This document shows positions 1 to 10,614 of a stretch of DNA of 64,000 bases, piece after piece. Where the stretch lies: contig JAILDX010000003.1 of assembly GCA_024688685.1 (NCBI GenBank), positions 1 through 64,000 on the forward strand. Direction: 5' to 3'. The notes beneath the pieces were generated by a model that made no database searches, was not told where the DNA came from, and saw nothing but the letters and a program-made list of their open reading frames with translations. This DNA comes from Saccharofermentans sp. GTDB taxonomy: Bacteria > Bacillota > Clostridia > Saccharofermentanales > Saccharofermentanaceae. Position numbers and translations under genes: made by a program. The stretch's first letter is position 1; the number at the start of each line of letters is the position of its first letter.

Positions 1-114
1 CTTCAGAAGGCTATGGAAGAATACATTGAGTACTACAACAACGAGAGAATTCAGGTCAAATTGAAAGGACTGACTCCTTGTCAAGCAAGGAATCAGTCCT
101 TATACTCAATTTAA
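1..114 (+). mobile_element. C-terminal fragment of IS3-family (IS150-like) transposase, continues off the left edge
   Basis: Frame 1 reads LQKAMEEYIEYYNNERIQVKLKGLTPCQARNQSLYSI*, the typical YNNxRIQxKLKGLTP C-terminus of IS3-family OrfB. Followed by GTCCAACAAAGTGGGTTCACTTC, resembling an IS3 terminal region. Confidence 0.85.
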
Positions 115-187
115 ATCGTCCAACAAAGTGGGTTCACTTCAAAATGCGGGGCGCTTCAACTCAAACTAACTTAACCGACTCAGCGGA

Positions 188-1207
188 TCAGAACTTGCCA
201 GCCTTTGCAGCCTCTTCGATGGAAACTGCTGTGGAAACTGTCATACCAACCATAGGGTTGTTGCCGGCACCGATGAGGCCCATCATCTCAACGTGAGCAG
301 GAACTGAAGAAGAACCTGCGAACTGAGCGTCTGAGTGCATACGGCCCATTGTATCTGTCATACCATAGGAAGCAGGACCTGCTGCCATGTTGTCGGGATG
401 GAGTGTACGGCCTGTACCACCGCCGGAAGCAACTGAGAAGTACTTCTTGCCTGCTTCAACTCTCTCCTTCTTGTATGTACCTGCAACGGGGTGCTGGAAT
501 CTTGTAGGGTTGGTGGAGTTACCTGTGATGGAAACGTCAACGTTCTCCTTCCACATGATAGCAACGCCTTCCTGAACGTCGTTTGCACCATAGCAGTTAA
601 CCTTTGCACGGGGGGATGAAGGATCCTTTGAGTAGCACTTTCTGGAAACTTCCTCTACCTCACCTGTGAAATAATTGTACTTTGTCTCAACAAAAGTAAA
701 TCCGTTAATTCTGGAGATGATCTGTGCTGCATCCTTACCAAGACCGTTGAGGATAACTCTGAGGGGCTTCTGACGAACCTTGTTAGCCTTCTCAGCGATA
801 CCGATAGCGCCCTCTGCAGCTGCGAATGACTCGTGGCCTGCGAGGAATGCGAAACACTCTGTGTCTTCCTCGAGGAGCATCTTGCCGAGGTTACCGTGTC
901 CGAGACCAACCTTACGTCTGTCTGCAACGGAACCCGGGATGCAGAAAGCCTGGAGACCGATACCGATAGCTGCAGCAGCCTCGGAAGCCTTGCGGCAGTT
1001 CTTCTTAATAGCGATAGCAGCGCCTACTGTGTAAGCCCACTTAGCGTTCTCGAAACAGATAGGCTGAATACCCTCGATGAGGTGATAAACATCAAGACCT
1101 GCTGCTTCTGTGATCTCTTTACATTCTTCAATAGATGAGATTCCATACTCCTTAAGGCAAGCAAGGATCTGGGGCTCTCTTCTCTCATATGATTCAAATA
1201 ATGCCAT
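188..1207 (-). CDS. GGGtGRT family protein
   Basis: 339 aa; contains the signature ASGGGTGRTLHPDNMAAGPASYGMTD. Confidence 0.88.
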   Translation of the reverse strand: MALFESYERREPQILACLKEYGISSIEECKEITEAAGLDVYHLIEGIQPICFENAKWAYTVGAAIAIKKNCRKASEAAAAIGIGLQAFCIPGSVADRRKVGLGHGNLGKMLLEEDTECFAFLAGHESFAAAEGAIGIAEKANKVRQKPLRVILNGLGKDAAQIISRINGFTFVETKYNYFTGEVEEVSRKCYSKDPSSPRAKVNCYGANDVQEGVAIMWKENVDVSITGNSTNPTRFQHPVAGTYKKERVEAGKKYFSVASGGGTGRTLHPDNMAAGPASYGMTDTMGRMHSDAQFAGSSSVPAHVEMMGLIGAGNNPMVGMTVSTAVSIEEAAKAGKF

Positions 1208-1228
1208 ATTCTTTACTCCTCCTGTTCC

Positions 1229-1921
1229 TTACTGCTTTCTGGGGTCGATGCACTTAACTGCATCTGCAACTCTGCCGTACTTACCGCAAGCCTTCTCGTA
1301 AGCGGTGTTAGCATCGTCACCGGCCTTGATGAAGTCCATCATCTTACCGAAGTTAACGTACTTATAGCCAATGATCTCTTCGTTCTCGTCAAGAGCAACA
1401 TCTGTGATGTAGCCGTCTGTGAGCTCGAGGTAACGGGGACCCTTATCGAGTGTGCCGTATGTTGTACCAACCATTGAACGTGAACCCTTACCAAGGTCCT
1501 CAAGACCTGCACCGATCTGGAGTCCGTCCTCTGAGAAAGCGCTCTGTGTTCTGCCGTAAACGATCTGCAGGAAGAGCTCTCTCATTGCTGTGTTGATAGC
1601 GTCGCAAACGAGGTCTGTGTTAAGAGCCTCGAGGATCGTAAGACCGGGAAGGATCTCTGCTGCCATAGCTGCAGAGTGTGTCATACCGGAGCAGCCGATA
1701 GTCTCGACGAGAGCTTCCTGGATAACGCCGTTCTTTACGTTGAGTGACAGCTTACAAGCGCCCTGCTGAGGTGCGCACCAGCCGATACCGTGTGTATAGC
1801 CGGAAATGTCAGTAATCTGCTTTGCCTGTACCCACTTTGCTTCTTCCGGGATCGGAGCAGCGCCATGATGTACACCCTGTGTTACAGGGCACATGTTCTT
1901 GACTTCTGTTGAGTAGATCAT
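1229..1921 (-). CDS. Iron-sulfur cluster assembly scaffold-like (NifU_N-related) protein paired with GGGtGRT protein
   Basis: 230 aa with conserved Cys motifs (WCAPQQGAC, IGCSGMTHSAAMAAEILPG); immediately upstream of the GGGtGRT gene in the same orientation. Confidence 0.75.
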   Translation of the reverse strand: MIYSTEVKNMCPVTQGVHHGAAPIPEEAKWVQAKQITDISGYTHGIGWCAPQQGACKLSLNVKNGVIQEALVETIGCSGMTHSAAMAAEILPGLTILEALNTDLVCDAINTAMRELFLQIVYGRTQSAFSEDGLQIGAGLEDLGKGSRSMVGTTYGTLDKGPRYLELTDGYITDVALDENEEIIGYKYVNFGKMMDFIKAGDDANTAYEKACGKYGRVADAVKCIDPRKQ

Positions 1922-2041
1922 ATTATCCTCCTAAAAAATAAAATACGGATTAGAAATCAACTAAAAAGGTATCATATCAGCGGGCATATATCAAGCAAAC
2001 TGAGTGGAAAATAAAGGGCAAATGTGTGTTATTATTTTCGC

Positions 2042-2725
2042 ATGGAATTGTATATAGCACGGCACGGAACAACTGAATGGAACAGGCAGCACAGGCTCCA
2101 GGGCAGGACTGATACGCCGCTGGATGAGCAGGGTGTGCTGATGGCAGAGACTTCGGGGAAGAATATGCAGGAGCAGGGGCTGACTTTTGACCTTGTTTAC
2201 TCGAGTCCGCTCTGCAGGGCGTATGAGACGGCGAAGCTTTTGGCGCCTGGTAAAGAAGTGGTGAAGGATGAGAGGCTGACGGAGCTCCTTTTCGGGCAGT
2301 TTGAGGGGTGTGTGTCTGATGATCTGCTTACAAGTGAGACGAGTCCGTTCAGGTTTTTCAAGAGCGATCCGGTCAGGTATAACGGGCTGGCGCACATGTT
2401 TGGCGGGGAGTCGCTGGACGAGCTGGTGGAGCGCACGGCGGAATTTCTGAGGGAGATGGTCGAGCCGCATGCGGGTGAGGATATAAGGATACTTGTTTCG
2501 GGGCACGGAGCGCTCAACAGAGGGCTTCTGATGCATGTCCGCGGGATCTCGGATCTTGCCGGGTACTGGGGAATGGGTCTCCAGGTCAACTGCGGGATAA
2601 TAAAGACAGACGTCAGGCTTAATGATAATAAAACCCCGGAGTACGGGACTCCGGGGAAATGTATGATCTTTTATGATGAATCGCTCGTGATAGATCCCGA
2701 AGCGATGCTCGGAAAGAAGTCTTAG
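2042..2725 (+). CDS. Histidine phosphatase family protein (phosphoglycerate mutase-like)
   Basis: N-terminal MELYIARHGTTEWNRQHRLQGRTDTPLDEQG (RHG motif) and VSGHGALNRGLL; ATG at 2042 fits the family better than 2024. Confidence 0.9.
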   Translation: MELYIARHGTTEWNRQHRLQGRTDTPLDEQGVLMAETSGKNMQEQGLTFDLVYSSPLCRAYETAKLLAPGKEVVKDERLTELLFGQFEGCVSDDLLTSETSPFRFFKSDPVRYNGLAHMFGGESLDELVERTAEFLREMVEPHAGEDIRILVSGHGALNRGLLMHVRGISDLAGYWGMGLQVNCGIIKTDVRLNDNKTPEYGTPGKCMIFYDESLVIDPEAMLGKKS

Positions 2726-3495
2726 ATAGCTGTATATCCGCCGTCAACTGCGATGTTCTGGCCTGTTACGTAAGCAGAATTCTTTGAAGCGAGGAACAGT
2801 GCGCATGTATCGAGCTCGCCTTCCTTGCCGTAACGCTCGAGCGGTACTGCAGACTTCATATATGCCTGGAAATAATCAGAATCAAGTGTCTCAGCTGTCA
2901 GAGGTGTCCAGAAATATCCGGGGCAGATGGAGTTTACTGTGATTCCCTTGTTTGCCCACTCTGCTGCGAGAGCTCTTGTCATGTTGACAACGCCACCCTT
3001 TGCTGCGTGATAAGGAGCGCATGTAGCTGCCTTATTACCTACAAGACCGTACATTGAAGAGATGTTAATGATCCTGCCGTAACCTGCGGGGATCATTGCG
3101 ACCTTTGCAACTGCTCTTGCTACTCTGAATGAACCGAAGAGGTCGATATCGATCTCGTTGTAGAACTGCTCGTCCGTAATATCAACTGCGGGAGCAACTG
3201 CGCCTGTACCTGCGTTGTTTACAAGGATGTCGATCCTGCCGAATCTGTCGTAAGCTGCCTGGACCATTGCATCAACCTTTGCAGTATCTGTGATATCGCA
3301 AGGGATTGCCATCGTCTCAACACCGAACTCAGCCTTGATTGACTCTGCAACTTCCTCGATCAGGTTTGCACGGCGCGCAACAGCTACGATGTTGCATCCC
3401 TGGCTTGCAAATGCCTTTGCCATCTGAACACCAAGGCCTGTAGAACAGCCTGTTACAATAGCAACCTGACCCTTAAGATCGAAATAATTCTTCAT
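2722..3495 (-). CDS. SDR family oxidoreductase
   Basis: TGCSTGLG cofactor motif, NNAG, YHAAKGG catalytic motif, C-terminal VDGGYTAI. Confidence 0.92.
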   Translation of the reverse strand: MKNYFDLKGQVAIVTGCSTGLGVQMAKAFASQGCNIVAVARRANLIEEVAESIKAEFGVETMAIPCDITDTAKVDAMVQAAYDRFGRIDILVNNAGTGAVAPAVDITDEQFYNEIDIDLFGSFRVARAVAKVAMIPAGYGRIINISSMYGLVGNKAATCAPYHAAKGGVVNMTRALAAEWANKGITVNSICPGYFWTPLTAETLDSDYFQAYMKSAVPLERYGKEGELDTCALFLASKNSAYVTGQNIAVDGGYTAI

Positions 3496-3583
3496 GGTTT
3501 CCGTACCTCCGCTTTTTTTACCTGAATCATTTTACTTTTATAAAGCATTTCAGGCAATTCGCTTTAGAACAGAAAACTCGATA

Positions 3584-4363
3584 TCAACTTATAGTTTCTT
3601 TCATCAATTTGACGAACTCGCCAACTACGGTAGCGCTATTACGTCCGTTAGCGGCGATCAGCTTTACGATGGCAGAACCGACAATAACACCGTCCGCGTG
3701 TTCCGCCATTGCAGCTGCCTGCTCAGGTGTGGATATTCCGAAACCGATCGCGCACGGAACAGATGAAGCAGCCTTTATCGCGCCGCAGAGCTTGCCGACA
3801 TCAGTCGTTATATTGCTCCTTACGCCTGTTACACCGAGCGAGGATACAACATAGATGAATCCTTCAGCTGATGACGCAATCTTACATATCCTGCCCTCCG
3901 ACGTCGGAGCGATAAGGGACACGAGATCAAGCCCGTATTTGCGCGTGATGTCAACAAACTCACCCTTCTCCTCGTAAGGGATGTCCGGGAGTATGAGTCC
4001 GTCGATGCCGATTTCGGCACAGGTGGAGATAAATCTCTCCGATCCGTAAGAGAAAACGACATTTGCATATGTCATGAACACCATCGGGACCTTGACCGCG
4101 TCGTCGCCGCTCCTCAGCGTGCGGACCATGTCAAATACCTTGTCGGTAGTCGTGCCCGCAGAGAGTGCTCTGATATTTGCCTCCTGGATTACGGGGCCTT
4201 CTGCCGTGGGGTCAGAGAAAGGGATGCCGAGCTCGATAAGGTCAGCTCCTGCCTTCTCCATCGCCCTGACGATGGCCTCTGTCGTCTCGAGATCGGGATC
4301 ACCGCATGTAATGAACGGAATAAACGCCTTACCGTTCTCAAAGGCCTTATGTATATTACTCAT
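3584..4363 (-). CDS. trpA: Tryptophan synthase alpha subunit
   Basis: [51 protein letters not shown]; start at MSNIHKAF. Confidence 0.97.
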   Translation of the reverse strand: MSNIHKAFENGKAFIPFITCGDPDLETTEAIVRAMEKAGADLIELGIPFSDPTAEGPVIQEANIRALSAGTTTDKVFDMVRTLRSGDDAVKVPMVFMTYANVVFSYGSERFISTCAEIGIDGLILPDIPYEEKGEFVDITRKYGLDLVSLIAPTSEGRICKIASSAEGFIYVVSSLGVTGVRSNITTDVGKLCGAIKAASSVPCAIGFGISTPEQAAAMAEHADGVIVGSAIVKLIAANGRNSATVVGEFVKLMKETIS

Positions 4364-5552
4364 AGATCTCTTCTCCTCTGTATCTTGCGATAGCCGCACA
4401 GTCCTTGTCGCCTCTGCCCGAAATGGTGATGACAATGATCTTGTCCTTATCAAGCGTTGGCGCGTATTTGCGTGCATATGCTACTGCGTGTGCCGACTCG
4501 ATCGCGGGGATTATGCCTTCCGTTCTGGAAAGGTACTCGAAAGCCTCGACAGCCTCAAAGTCAGTAACCGCCACATAATTAGCCCTGCCCGTGTCATGGA
4601 GCATTGCGTGCTCGGGGCCGATTCCCGGATAGTCAAGGCCTGCGGAAATGGAGTAAACGGGTGCGATCTGACCATATTCGTCCTGGCAGAAATATGATTT
4701 CATGCCGTGGAAGATACCGAGTTTTCCGGTATTGATCGTCGCAGCTGTCTCATATGTATCAATTCCCCTGCCTGCAGCTTCGCAGCCAATAAGCTCAACT
4801 TCCTTATCCTCGATGAAGTTGTAGAACGATCCGATCGCGTTTGATCCGCCGCCGCAGCATGCGATTACCGCGTCGGGGAGACGTCCCTCGGCGTCGAGCA
4901 TCTGCTGCTTGATCTCACGGGAGATCACAGCCTGGAAATCCCTTACGATCGTTGGAAACGGATGAGGGCCCATGACGGAACCGAGGCAGTAATGTGTGTC
5001 GTCGATCCTCGATGTCCACTCGCGCATCGCCTCGGATACGGCATCTTTGAGCGTTCCCGTTCCTGACTTGACGGACACGACTGACGCGCCAAGGAGTTTC
5101 ATCCTGTAAACGTTGAGAGCCTGTCTCTTTGTATCTTCCTCGCCCATGAAGACGACGCATTCCATCCCCATGAGGGCAGCTGCCGTTGCCGTCGCAACAC
5201 CGTGCTGTCCTGCGCCTGTCTCCGCGATGAGCCTTGTCTTGCCCATCTTCTTTGCAAGGAGTGCCTGTCCAAGAACGTTGTTGATCTTGTGTGAACCGGT
5301 GTGGTTCAGATCCTCTCTCTTAAGATAGATCTTCGCGCCGCCGAGATCCTTTGTCATCTTCTCCGCATAGTAAAGAAGCGACGGACGTCCCGCATAGTTA
5401 TTGAAAAGGTCAGTAAGCTCCCTGTTAAACTCAGGATCAGCCTTAAAATGGTTATAAGCTTCTTCCAGCTCGATAACCGCATTCATCAATGTCTCCGGAA
5501 TATACTGTCCGCCGTGTATCCCGAAACGTCCCTTTGAATCTGCCATAGTCAC
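4356..5552 (-). CDS. trpB: Tryptophan synthase beta subunit
   Basis: [19 protein letters not shown]-lysine motif, [26 protein letters not shown]. Confidence 0.98.
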   Translation of the reverse strand: MTMADSKGRFGIHGGQYIPETLMNAVIELEEAYNHFKADPEFNRELTDLFNNYAGRPSLLYYAEKMTKDLGGAKIYLKREDLNHTGSHKINNVLGQALLAKKMGKTRLIAETGAGQHGVATATAAALMGMECVVFMGEEDTKRQALNVYRMKLLGASVVSVKSGTGTLKDAVSEAMREWTSRIDDTHYCLGSVMGPHPFPTIVRDFQAVISREIKQQMLDAEGRLPDAVIACCGGGSNAIGSFYNFIEDKEVELIGCEAAGRGIDTYETAATINTGKLGIFHGMKSYFCQDEYGQIAPVYSISAGLDYPGIGPEHAMLHDTGRANYVAVTDFEAVEAFEYLSRTEGIIPAIESAHAVAYARKYAPTLDKDKIIVITISGRGDKDCAAIARYRGEEIYE

Positions 5553-6151
5553 ACTCCTCTTACAGTAGTTATGAACCTGCGGATCTTCTCCGCATCCTTT
5601 TTGCCTTCTGTCTCGACTCCGGAGCTTACATCAAGACCATAAGCTCCCGTTTTTACCGCTTCTCCCGCATTCTCGGGCGACAGCCCGCCTGCGAGGAAAT
5701 AATCTCTTTTTATGTCTTTAAGAAACTCCCAGTTGAAGAGTTCCCCCGTGCCTCCCCTGCCTGAATCTATCAGGACCATGTCGGCAGCCGACCTGTTAAT
5801 TGTATCCGCATCTGCGCCTTTTGCAACCGGAAATGCTTTAATGACAGGCAGGCCGGTCTCTTTTTTTATCTGTTCAATATACTCATCACTCTCAGAACCG
5901 TGGAGCTGGACAATGTCTATCACCCCGCTCTTCGCGATATCTTCAACCTCTTCGATGTTCTGATCGAGAAATACGCCCACTGCCTTCACACGGGGATCGA
6001 GCAACTCTCTGAAACCGCGCGCCTTACCGGGTGTTATGTATCTCTTGCTCGGTTTCCAGAACATGAATCCGACAAGATCCGGCAGGAGCTCATTTACGCA
6101 GAGGATGTCCTTCTCCTCCATCAGTCCGCAGATCTTGATCGCCGGTGTCAT
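5549..6151 (-). CDS. trpF: Phosphoribosylanthranilate isomerase
   Basis: [48 protein letters not shown]. Confidence 0.96.
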   Translation of the reverse strand: MTPAIKICGLMEEKDILCVNELLPDLVGFMFWKPSKRYITPGKARGFRELLDPRVKAVGVFLDQNIEEVEDIAKSGVIDIVQLHGSESDEYIEQIKKETGLPVIKAFPVAKGADADTINRSAADMVLIDSGRGGTGELFNWEFLKDIKRDYFLAGGLSPENAGEAVKTGAYGLDVSSGVETEGKKDAEKIRRFITTVRGV

Positions 6152-6933
6152 GAGATACCTCTCAGTTCATTCAGGAATGCCGCCTTATCGGAAGCCCGCA
6201 TAACGGACTCCCCGATAAGAACAGCATCAACCTTATTTATGAGCAGACGATCAATTTCCTCTTTTGTTTTGACTCCGCTTTCGGCAACGAAAGCAACAGA
6301 CCCGGGAACATATTCCCTGAGCCTCAGGCAGTTCAGCGGATCAACCGTGAAATCCTTGAGATTCCTGTTGTTTACGCCGATGACTCTCGCGCCTTCTCCC
6401 AGAGCTATCTGAACCTCATTGTGGTCGTGTGCCTCAACGAGCGCTGACAGTCCGAGTTCGTCCGCGATGCTGATATATCTGCCTATCTCACGCGATGTGA
6501 GTATCGAACATATCAGGAGCACAGCCGACGCGCCTCTCGCCTTCGCCTCGTAGATCATGTATTCATCAACCGTGAAATCCTTGCGCAGGCACGGGATGCT
6601 GACCTCAGACGCGATCTCTTCAAGATACCTGATGTCGCCCTTGAACCACTGCGGTTCCGTAAGGACTGAGATGGCGGAAGCTCCCGCCTTCTCGTAATCC
6701 CTCGCGATATCAAGGTACGGAAAAACCTCGGCGATCACACCCTTGGAAGGTGACGCCTTCTTGCACTCGCATATGAAACTCATGCCTTCCTTCTTAAGGA
6801 CCTTCTCGAAACTGAACTCACCCTTGCCGGAAGAATATGCGAGATCCATCATCGCGGAAGCGGAGATCTTCTCTTTCGATGAAGCAACTCTTACTCTCGC
6901 TGCATCAGCTATCGTGGACAGGATATCAGCCAT
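6148..6933 (-). CDS. trpC: Indole-3-glycerol phosphate synthase
   Basis: ICECKKASPSKGVI, SVLTEPQWFKG, LRKDFTVDEYMI, IGVNNRNLKDF. Confidence 0.97.
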   Translation of the reverse strand: MADILSTIADAARVRVASSKEKISASAMMDLAYSSGKGEFSFEKVLKKEGMSFICECKKASPSKGVIAEVFPYLDIARDYEKAGASAISVLTEPQWFKGDIRYLEEIASEVSIPCLRKDFTVDEYMIYEAKARGASAVLLICSILTSREIGRYISIADELGLSALVEAHDHNEVQIALGEGARVIGVNNRNLKDFTVDPLNCLRLREYVPGSVAFVAESGVKTKEEIDRLLINKVDAVLIGESVMRASDKAAFLNELRGIS

Positions 6934-6935
6934 TA

Positions 6936-7961
6936 TCAGCCCTCGTTTGACAGCTCGACAAACTTATTGAGTCTGTCCAGAGCCTTTCCGCTGTCGATGA
7001 TATCGGCAGCCATCTTAACGCCTTCTGCTATCGTGTCAGCCTTGCCTCCGACATAGATCGCAGCACCTGCATTCATAAGAACGATAGTCCTTCTTGTATC
7101 AGTGATCCTGCCGCTTAAGATATCCCTTGTGATCTGTGCGTTCTCTTCAGGAGTACCGCCGATGATATCCTCTTTCTTTCCTCTGGGAAGACCAAACTCT
7201 TCAGGCTTGATGTGATACTTCTTATATTCGCCGTTATTGAGCTCGCATACGAAAGTCTCCTCGCTTGCGGAGATCTCATCGAGCCTGTCCATGCCGTAAA
7301 CGACAAGAGCTCTCTTTACACCGAGTGAACCGAGAACATGTGCAACTACCTCAACGAGATATTCATCATATACACCGAGGAGGAAGAATTCGGGCTTTGA
7401 AGGATTCGTAAGGGGACCAAGGATGTTGAATACTGTCCTGAAACCGAGTTCCTTGCGGATAGCTCCGACATACTTCATCGATGAATGATATTTCTGTGCA
7501 AAGAAGAAACAGAAACCGACTTCTTCGAGAAGCTTGATGCACTGGTCGGGTGTCAGGCTGATGTTTGCACCGAGTGCCTCAAGACAGTCAGCCGTGCCGC
7601 TCTTTGAAGATGCTGCGCGGTTGCCGTGCTTTGCTACCTTGATGCCTGATTCCGCAATAACAAATGCTGATGTGGTTGAGATATTGAAGCTGCTCGCCTT
7701 GTCTCCGCCTGTGCCGACGATCTCAAGCACTTCCATGCCGGGATGAGGTACGGGCTCAGCATGCTCTCTCATTGCCTGTGCACAGCCCGAGATCTCATCG
7801 ATGGTCTCTGCCTTGGCGCTCTTTGTTGAGAGTGCTGCCAGGAAAGCGGCGTTCTGTGTAGGTGTTGTCTCACCGTTCATGATCTCGTTCATAACGGTGT
7901 ATGCCTCGTCATAAGTCAGGTCTTCCTTTGCAACGATCTTTGCGATTGCTTCCTTGATCAT
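6936..7961 (-). CDS. trpD: Anthranilate phosphoribosyltransferase
   Basis: [43 protein letters not shown]. Confidence 0.97.
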   Translation of the reverse strand: MIKEAIAKIVAKEDLTYDEAYTVMNEIMNGETTPTQNAAFLAALSTKSAKAETIDEISGCAQAMREHAEPVPHPGMEVLEIVGTGGDKASSFNISTTSAFVIAESGIKVAKHGNRAASSKSGTADCLEALGANISLTPDQCIKLLEEVGFCFFFAQKYHSSMKYVGAIRKELGFRTVFNILGPLTNPSKPEFFLLGVYDEYLVEVVAHVLGSLGVKRALVVYGMDRLDEISASEETFVCELNNGEYKKYHIKPEEFGLPRGKKEDIIGGTPEENAQITRDILSGRITDTRRTIVLMNAGAAIYVGGKADTIAEGVKMAADIIDSGKALDRLNKFVELSNEG

Positions 7962-7975
7962 AGTTCTGTTCTCCT

Positions 7976-8554
7976 TTACTTTTTTGTAGCTATATCTATA
8001 AAGTTCTTAAGCATCGTTTTGCCTTCAGGTGTCATGATTGACTCGGGATGGAATTGTACTCCGTACATATCGTATGCTTCGTGCTTCACTCCCATTATCT
8101 CCCCGTCGTCAGTCTTCGCAGTGACCTTGAGGCATTTGGGCATTGTTTCGGGATCGGCTGCGAGAGAGTGGTATCTTGCGACCTTTATCTTGTTTGACAT
8201 ATCCCTGTAGAGCTTGCATGTTGGATCGACCTTCGCGATGCTCTGCTTGCCGTGCATCAGCTCCTTTGCGTATGTGATCGTCGCACCGTAAGCTTCACAC
8301 ATTGCCTGGTGTCCGAGGCATACGCCGAGCATGGGGATCTTCGGGCCGAGCGCCCTGATCACATCTATGCAGACGCCTGCGTCAGACGGCCTTCCGGGAC
8401 CGGGTGAGATGACGATTGCCTCGGGCTTCAGAGCCTCGATCTCTTCTACTGTCATTGCGTCGTTGCGGATGACTTTGATATCGGGATAGATGCCGCCGAT
8501 CATCTGGTAGAGGTTGTAGGAAAAGCTGTCGTAATTATCTATTATCAGTAACAT
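7976..8554 (-). CDS. trpG: Anthranilate synthase glutamine amidotransferase component
   Basis: [45 protein letters not shown]; start reset to 8554. Confidence 0.96.
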   Translation of the reverse strand: MLLIIDNYDSFSYNLYQMIGGIYPDIKVIRNDAMTVEEIEALKPEAIVISPGPGRPSDAGVCIDVIRALGPKIPMLGVCLGHQAMCEAYGATITYAKELMHGKQSIAKVDPTCKLYRDMSNKIKVARYHSLAADPETMPKCLKVTAKTDDGEIMGVKHEAYDMYGVQFHPESIMTPEGKTMLKNFIDIATKK

Positions 8555-10008
8555 GTTTCCGCCTCCTCTATAGCTCTTACTACGGCCTTGGCCTTGTTGA
8601 TGCACTCCTGATATTCCTTCTCGGGAACGGAATCGTAAACGATGCCCGCACCGCTTCTGACAAATACTTTGCCGTCCTTCTTGTATGCAAGTCTGATTGC
8701 GATGCATGTGTCAAGGTTGCCCGTGAAATCGATGTATCCGATCGCGCCGCCGTAGATGCCTCTCTTGTTGTTCTCAAGATCGTTGATAAGCTGGCATGCT
8801 CTGATCTTGGGAGCGCCGGACAGTGTGCCTGCGGGAAGGATCGAATCGACCGCGTCGAAAGCGTCAAAATCATCCCTGATCTCGCCTCTTACCGTGGAAC
8901 CGATATGCATAACATGTGAGAATCTCTCAATGGAATGGAGCTTCTCTACAGTTACCGTTCCGTACTTGCTTATCTTTCCGATATCGTTACGGCCGAGATC
9001 AACGAGCATGTTGTGCTCAGCGAGTTCCTTCTCATCAGCGAGGAGATCCTTCTCGAGCTCAAGATCCTCTTTGTCGGTCTTTCCTCTCGGTCTGGTGCCT
9101 GCAAGAGGGAATGTATATAAAACACCGTCCGTAAGCTTGACAAGTGTCTCGGGAGATGCGCCTGCAACCTCAACATCCGTTCCTGAGAAATAGAACATGT
9201 AAGGTGAGGGATTAAGTGTCCTCAGCACTCTGTAAACATTGAGCAGACTTCCCTCATAATCAGCCTCGAGACGGTTGCTCAGAACTATCTGGAAGATATC
9301 GCCTTCCTTGATGTGATACTTCGCCTTCTCGACCATGCTGCAGAACTCTTCTTTTCCAAAGAGAGGTCTTATCTCTGACTTGAGCTTTCCTGCTTCCTCT
9401 TCAACCGGCTTTCCGTTCCTGATAAGGCCGGCAAGTTCAGCAAGTTCCTTCTTTGCACGCTCGTACTCATTCTCGATGTTGTCGAGCTTGATATTCGCGA
9501 TAAGAACGATCTTCTGTCTCATGTTGTCAAAGGCGATGACCTTATCAAAGAGCATGAGATCGCAGTCCTTGAAATGCTCTGAATCATTTGCGTCAAGCCT
9601 TAATGAAGGCTCAGCATACTTGATGTAATCATAGGAGAAGTATCCTACGAGTCCGCCCGCGAAAGGCGGGAGATAGTCAAATCTGGGACTCCTGTAGCCG
9701 GCCATGATCTCTCTTAAGTACTTGCCGGGCTCATTTGTCTTTATGATCCTCCTGTCGATCTTCAGCTCTCCGTTAAAGCATGTGATCTCAACCTTGGGAT
9801 CGAAACCGAGGAAAGTATATCTTCCCCACTTCTTGCTGTCCTCCACAGACTCGAGCATGTAAGCATGAGTCGAGTTCGCCTTGAGGATCTTAAGAACTTC
9901 AATGGGCGTCTTGATGTCTGACAAGATCTCGCATGATACGGGGCAGATCTTATAGCTGCCGTCTTTTGCGATCTCGCGGATCTTATCGATTTCCGGTCTG
10001 ATAACCAT
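8545..10008 (-). CDS. trpE: Anthranilate synthase component I
   Basis: FPLAGTRPRG, DLGRNDIGKI, LPAGTLSGAPKIRA, RSGAGIVYDS; overlaps the trpG start. Confidence 0.96.
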   Translation of the reverse strand: MVIRPEIDKIREIAKDGSYKICPVSCEILSDIKTPIEVLKILKANSTHAYMLESVEDSKKWGRYTFLGFDPKVEITCFNGELKIDRRIIKTNEPGKYLREIMAGYRSPRFDYLPPFAGGLVGYFSYDYIKYAEPSLRLDANDSEHFKDCDLMLFDKVIAFDNMRQKIVLIANIKLDNIENEYERAKKELAELAGLIRNGKPVEEEAGKLKSEIRPLFGKEEFCSMVEKAKYHIKEGDIFQIVLSNRLEADYEGSLLNVYRVLRTLNPSPYMFYFSGTDVEVAGASPETLVKLTDGVLYTFPLAGTRPRGKTDKEDLELEKDLLADEKELAEHNMLVDLGRNDIGKISKYGTVTVEKLHSIERFSHVMHIGSTVRGEIRDDFDAFDAVDSILPAGTLSGAPKIRACQLINDLENNKRGIYGGAIGYIDFTGNLDTCIAIRLAYKKDGKVFVRSGAGIVYDSVPEKEYQECINKAKAVVRAIEEAETCY

Positions 10009-10043
10009 CTTTGCTTTCCTCCTTTTCTAAATATTTTTGACAA

Positions 10044-10330
10044 TAAAAAAGTCCTTGAACAGATACTTCTGTTCAAGGACGAATTAACTTATTAATCCGC
10101 GGTGCCACCTTGATTCACGATGATTCGCGCTGCTTTGCGGAGTACTACCATACCCCCGGCAACTTACGTATGCCTCACGTCACAGATACTCGGGAAATCC
10201 CTTTGACCATGCCCTCAGCGGCCCATTATGATAATCTGTGTTCCACCCTGCTCTCAGCAAATGCAGGACTCTCTGTGGGATCATGAACATCTTTACTTCC
10301 GCTTCAACGGTTTAAGAACTATTAGATTGT
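10044..10330 (-). ncRNA. T-box riboswitch (tryptophan), leader of trp operon
   Basis: Minus strand contains the T-box core AAGGTGGCACCGCGG (10097..10111), Stem I AGAGAG/GGTGGAAC elements, a candidate UGG specifier (10223..10225), and a terminator hairpin directly upstream of trpE. Confidence 0.94.
10045..10080 (-). terminator. T-box intrinsic terminator
   Basis: GTCCTTGAACAG-ATACTT-CTGTTCAAGGAC perfect 12-bp stem followed on the minus strand by a U-tract. Confidence 0.93.
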
Positions 10331-10343
10331 CAATAATGACGTA

Positions 10344-10372
10344 AGGATAAACCTCTTCGTTTTTGTTGTCAA
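10344..10372 (-). promoter_or_regulatory. Putative sigma-70 promoter of T-box/trp operon
   Basis: Minus strand TTGACA-N17-TATCCT just upstream of the T-box leader. Confidence 0.65.
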
Positions 10373-10380
10373 CAGATTTT

Positions 10381-10551
10381 TTACTGCTTTACAGCCTTGA
10401 TGATATCATCTGCTGAAGGAAGATCCGTCTTAACCTTCTTCTCAACGCCCTCGATTGCTCCGTCAACTGCTGACTTGATCTGTGCGTTCTTATCGACAAC
10501 ATCTGCTGCCTGTGCTGCTGCGTCCTTGATCTTGTTTACATCAATATCCAT
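10381..10551 (-). CDS. Small hypothetical protein, 56 aa
   Basis: MDIDVNKIKDAAAQAADVVDKNAQIKSAVDGAIEGVEKKVKTDLPSADDIIKAVKQ; GGAGGT SD 8 nt upstream of ATG at 10551. Confidence 0.65.
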   Translation of the reverse strand: MDIDVNKIKDAAAQAADVVDKNAQIKSAVDGAIEGVEKKVKTDLPSADDIIKAVKQ

Positions 10552-10579
10552 CTGTTGATACCTCCGGTAATATGGTAAT

Positions 10580-10614
10580 AAAAAAGGCTGAACCAAGGTA
10601 ATTGGATCAGCCTT
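10580..10614 (-). terminator. Intrinsic terminator in the leader of the 56-aa ORF
   Basis: AAGGCTGATCCAA-TTACC-TTGGTTCAGCCTTTTTTT on the minus strand, 15 nt before the SD. Confidence 0.8.

Noticed and set aside
78-296. 72-aa plus ORF at the IS boundary
   Set aside because: Overlaps the transposase 3' end and GGGtGRT antisense; no SD or recognisable product.
2024-2041. Upstream ATG for the histidine phosphatase
   Set aside because: MCYYFR extension is not typical; the family N-terminus MxLYIARHGxT begins at 2042.
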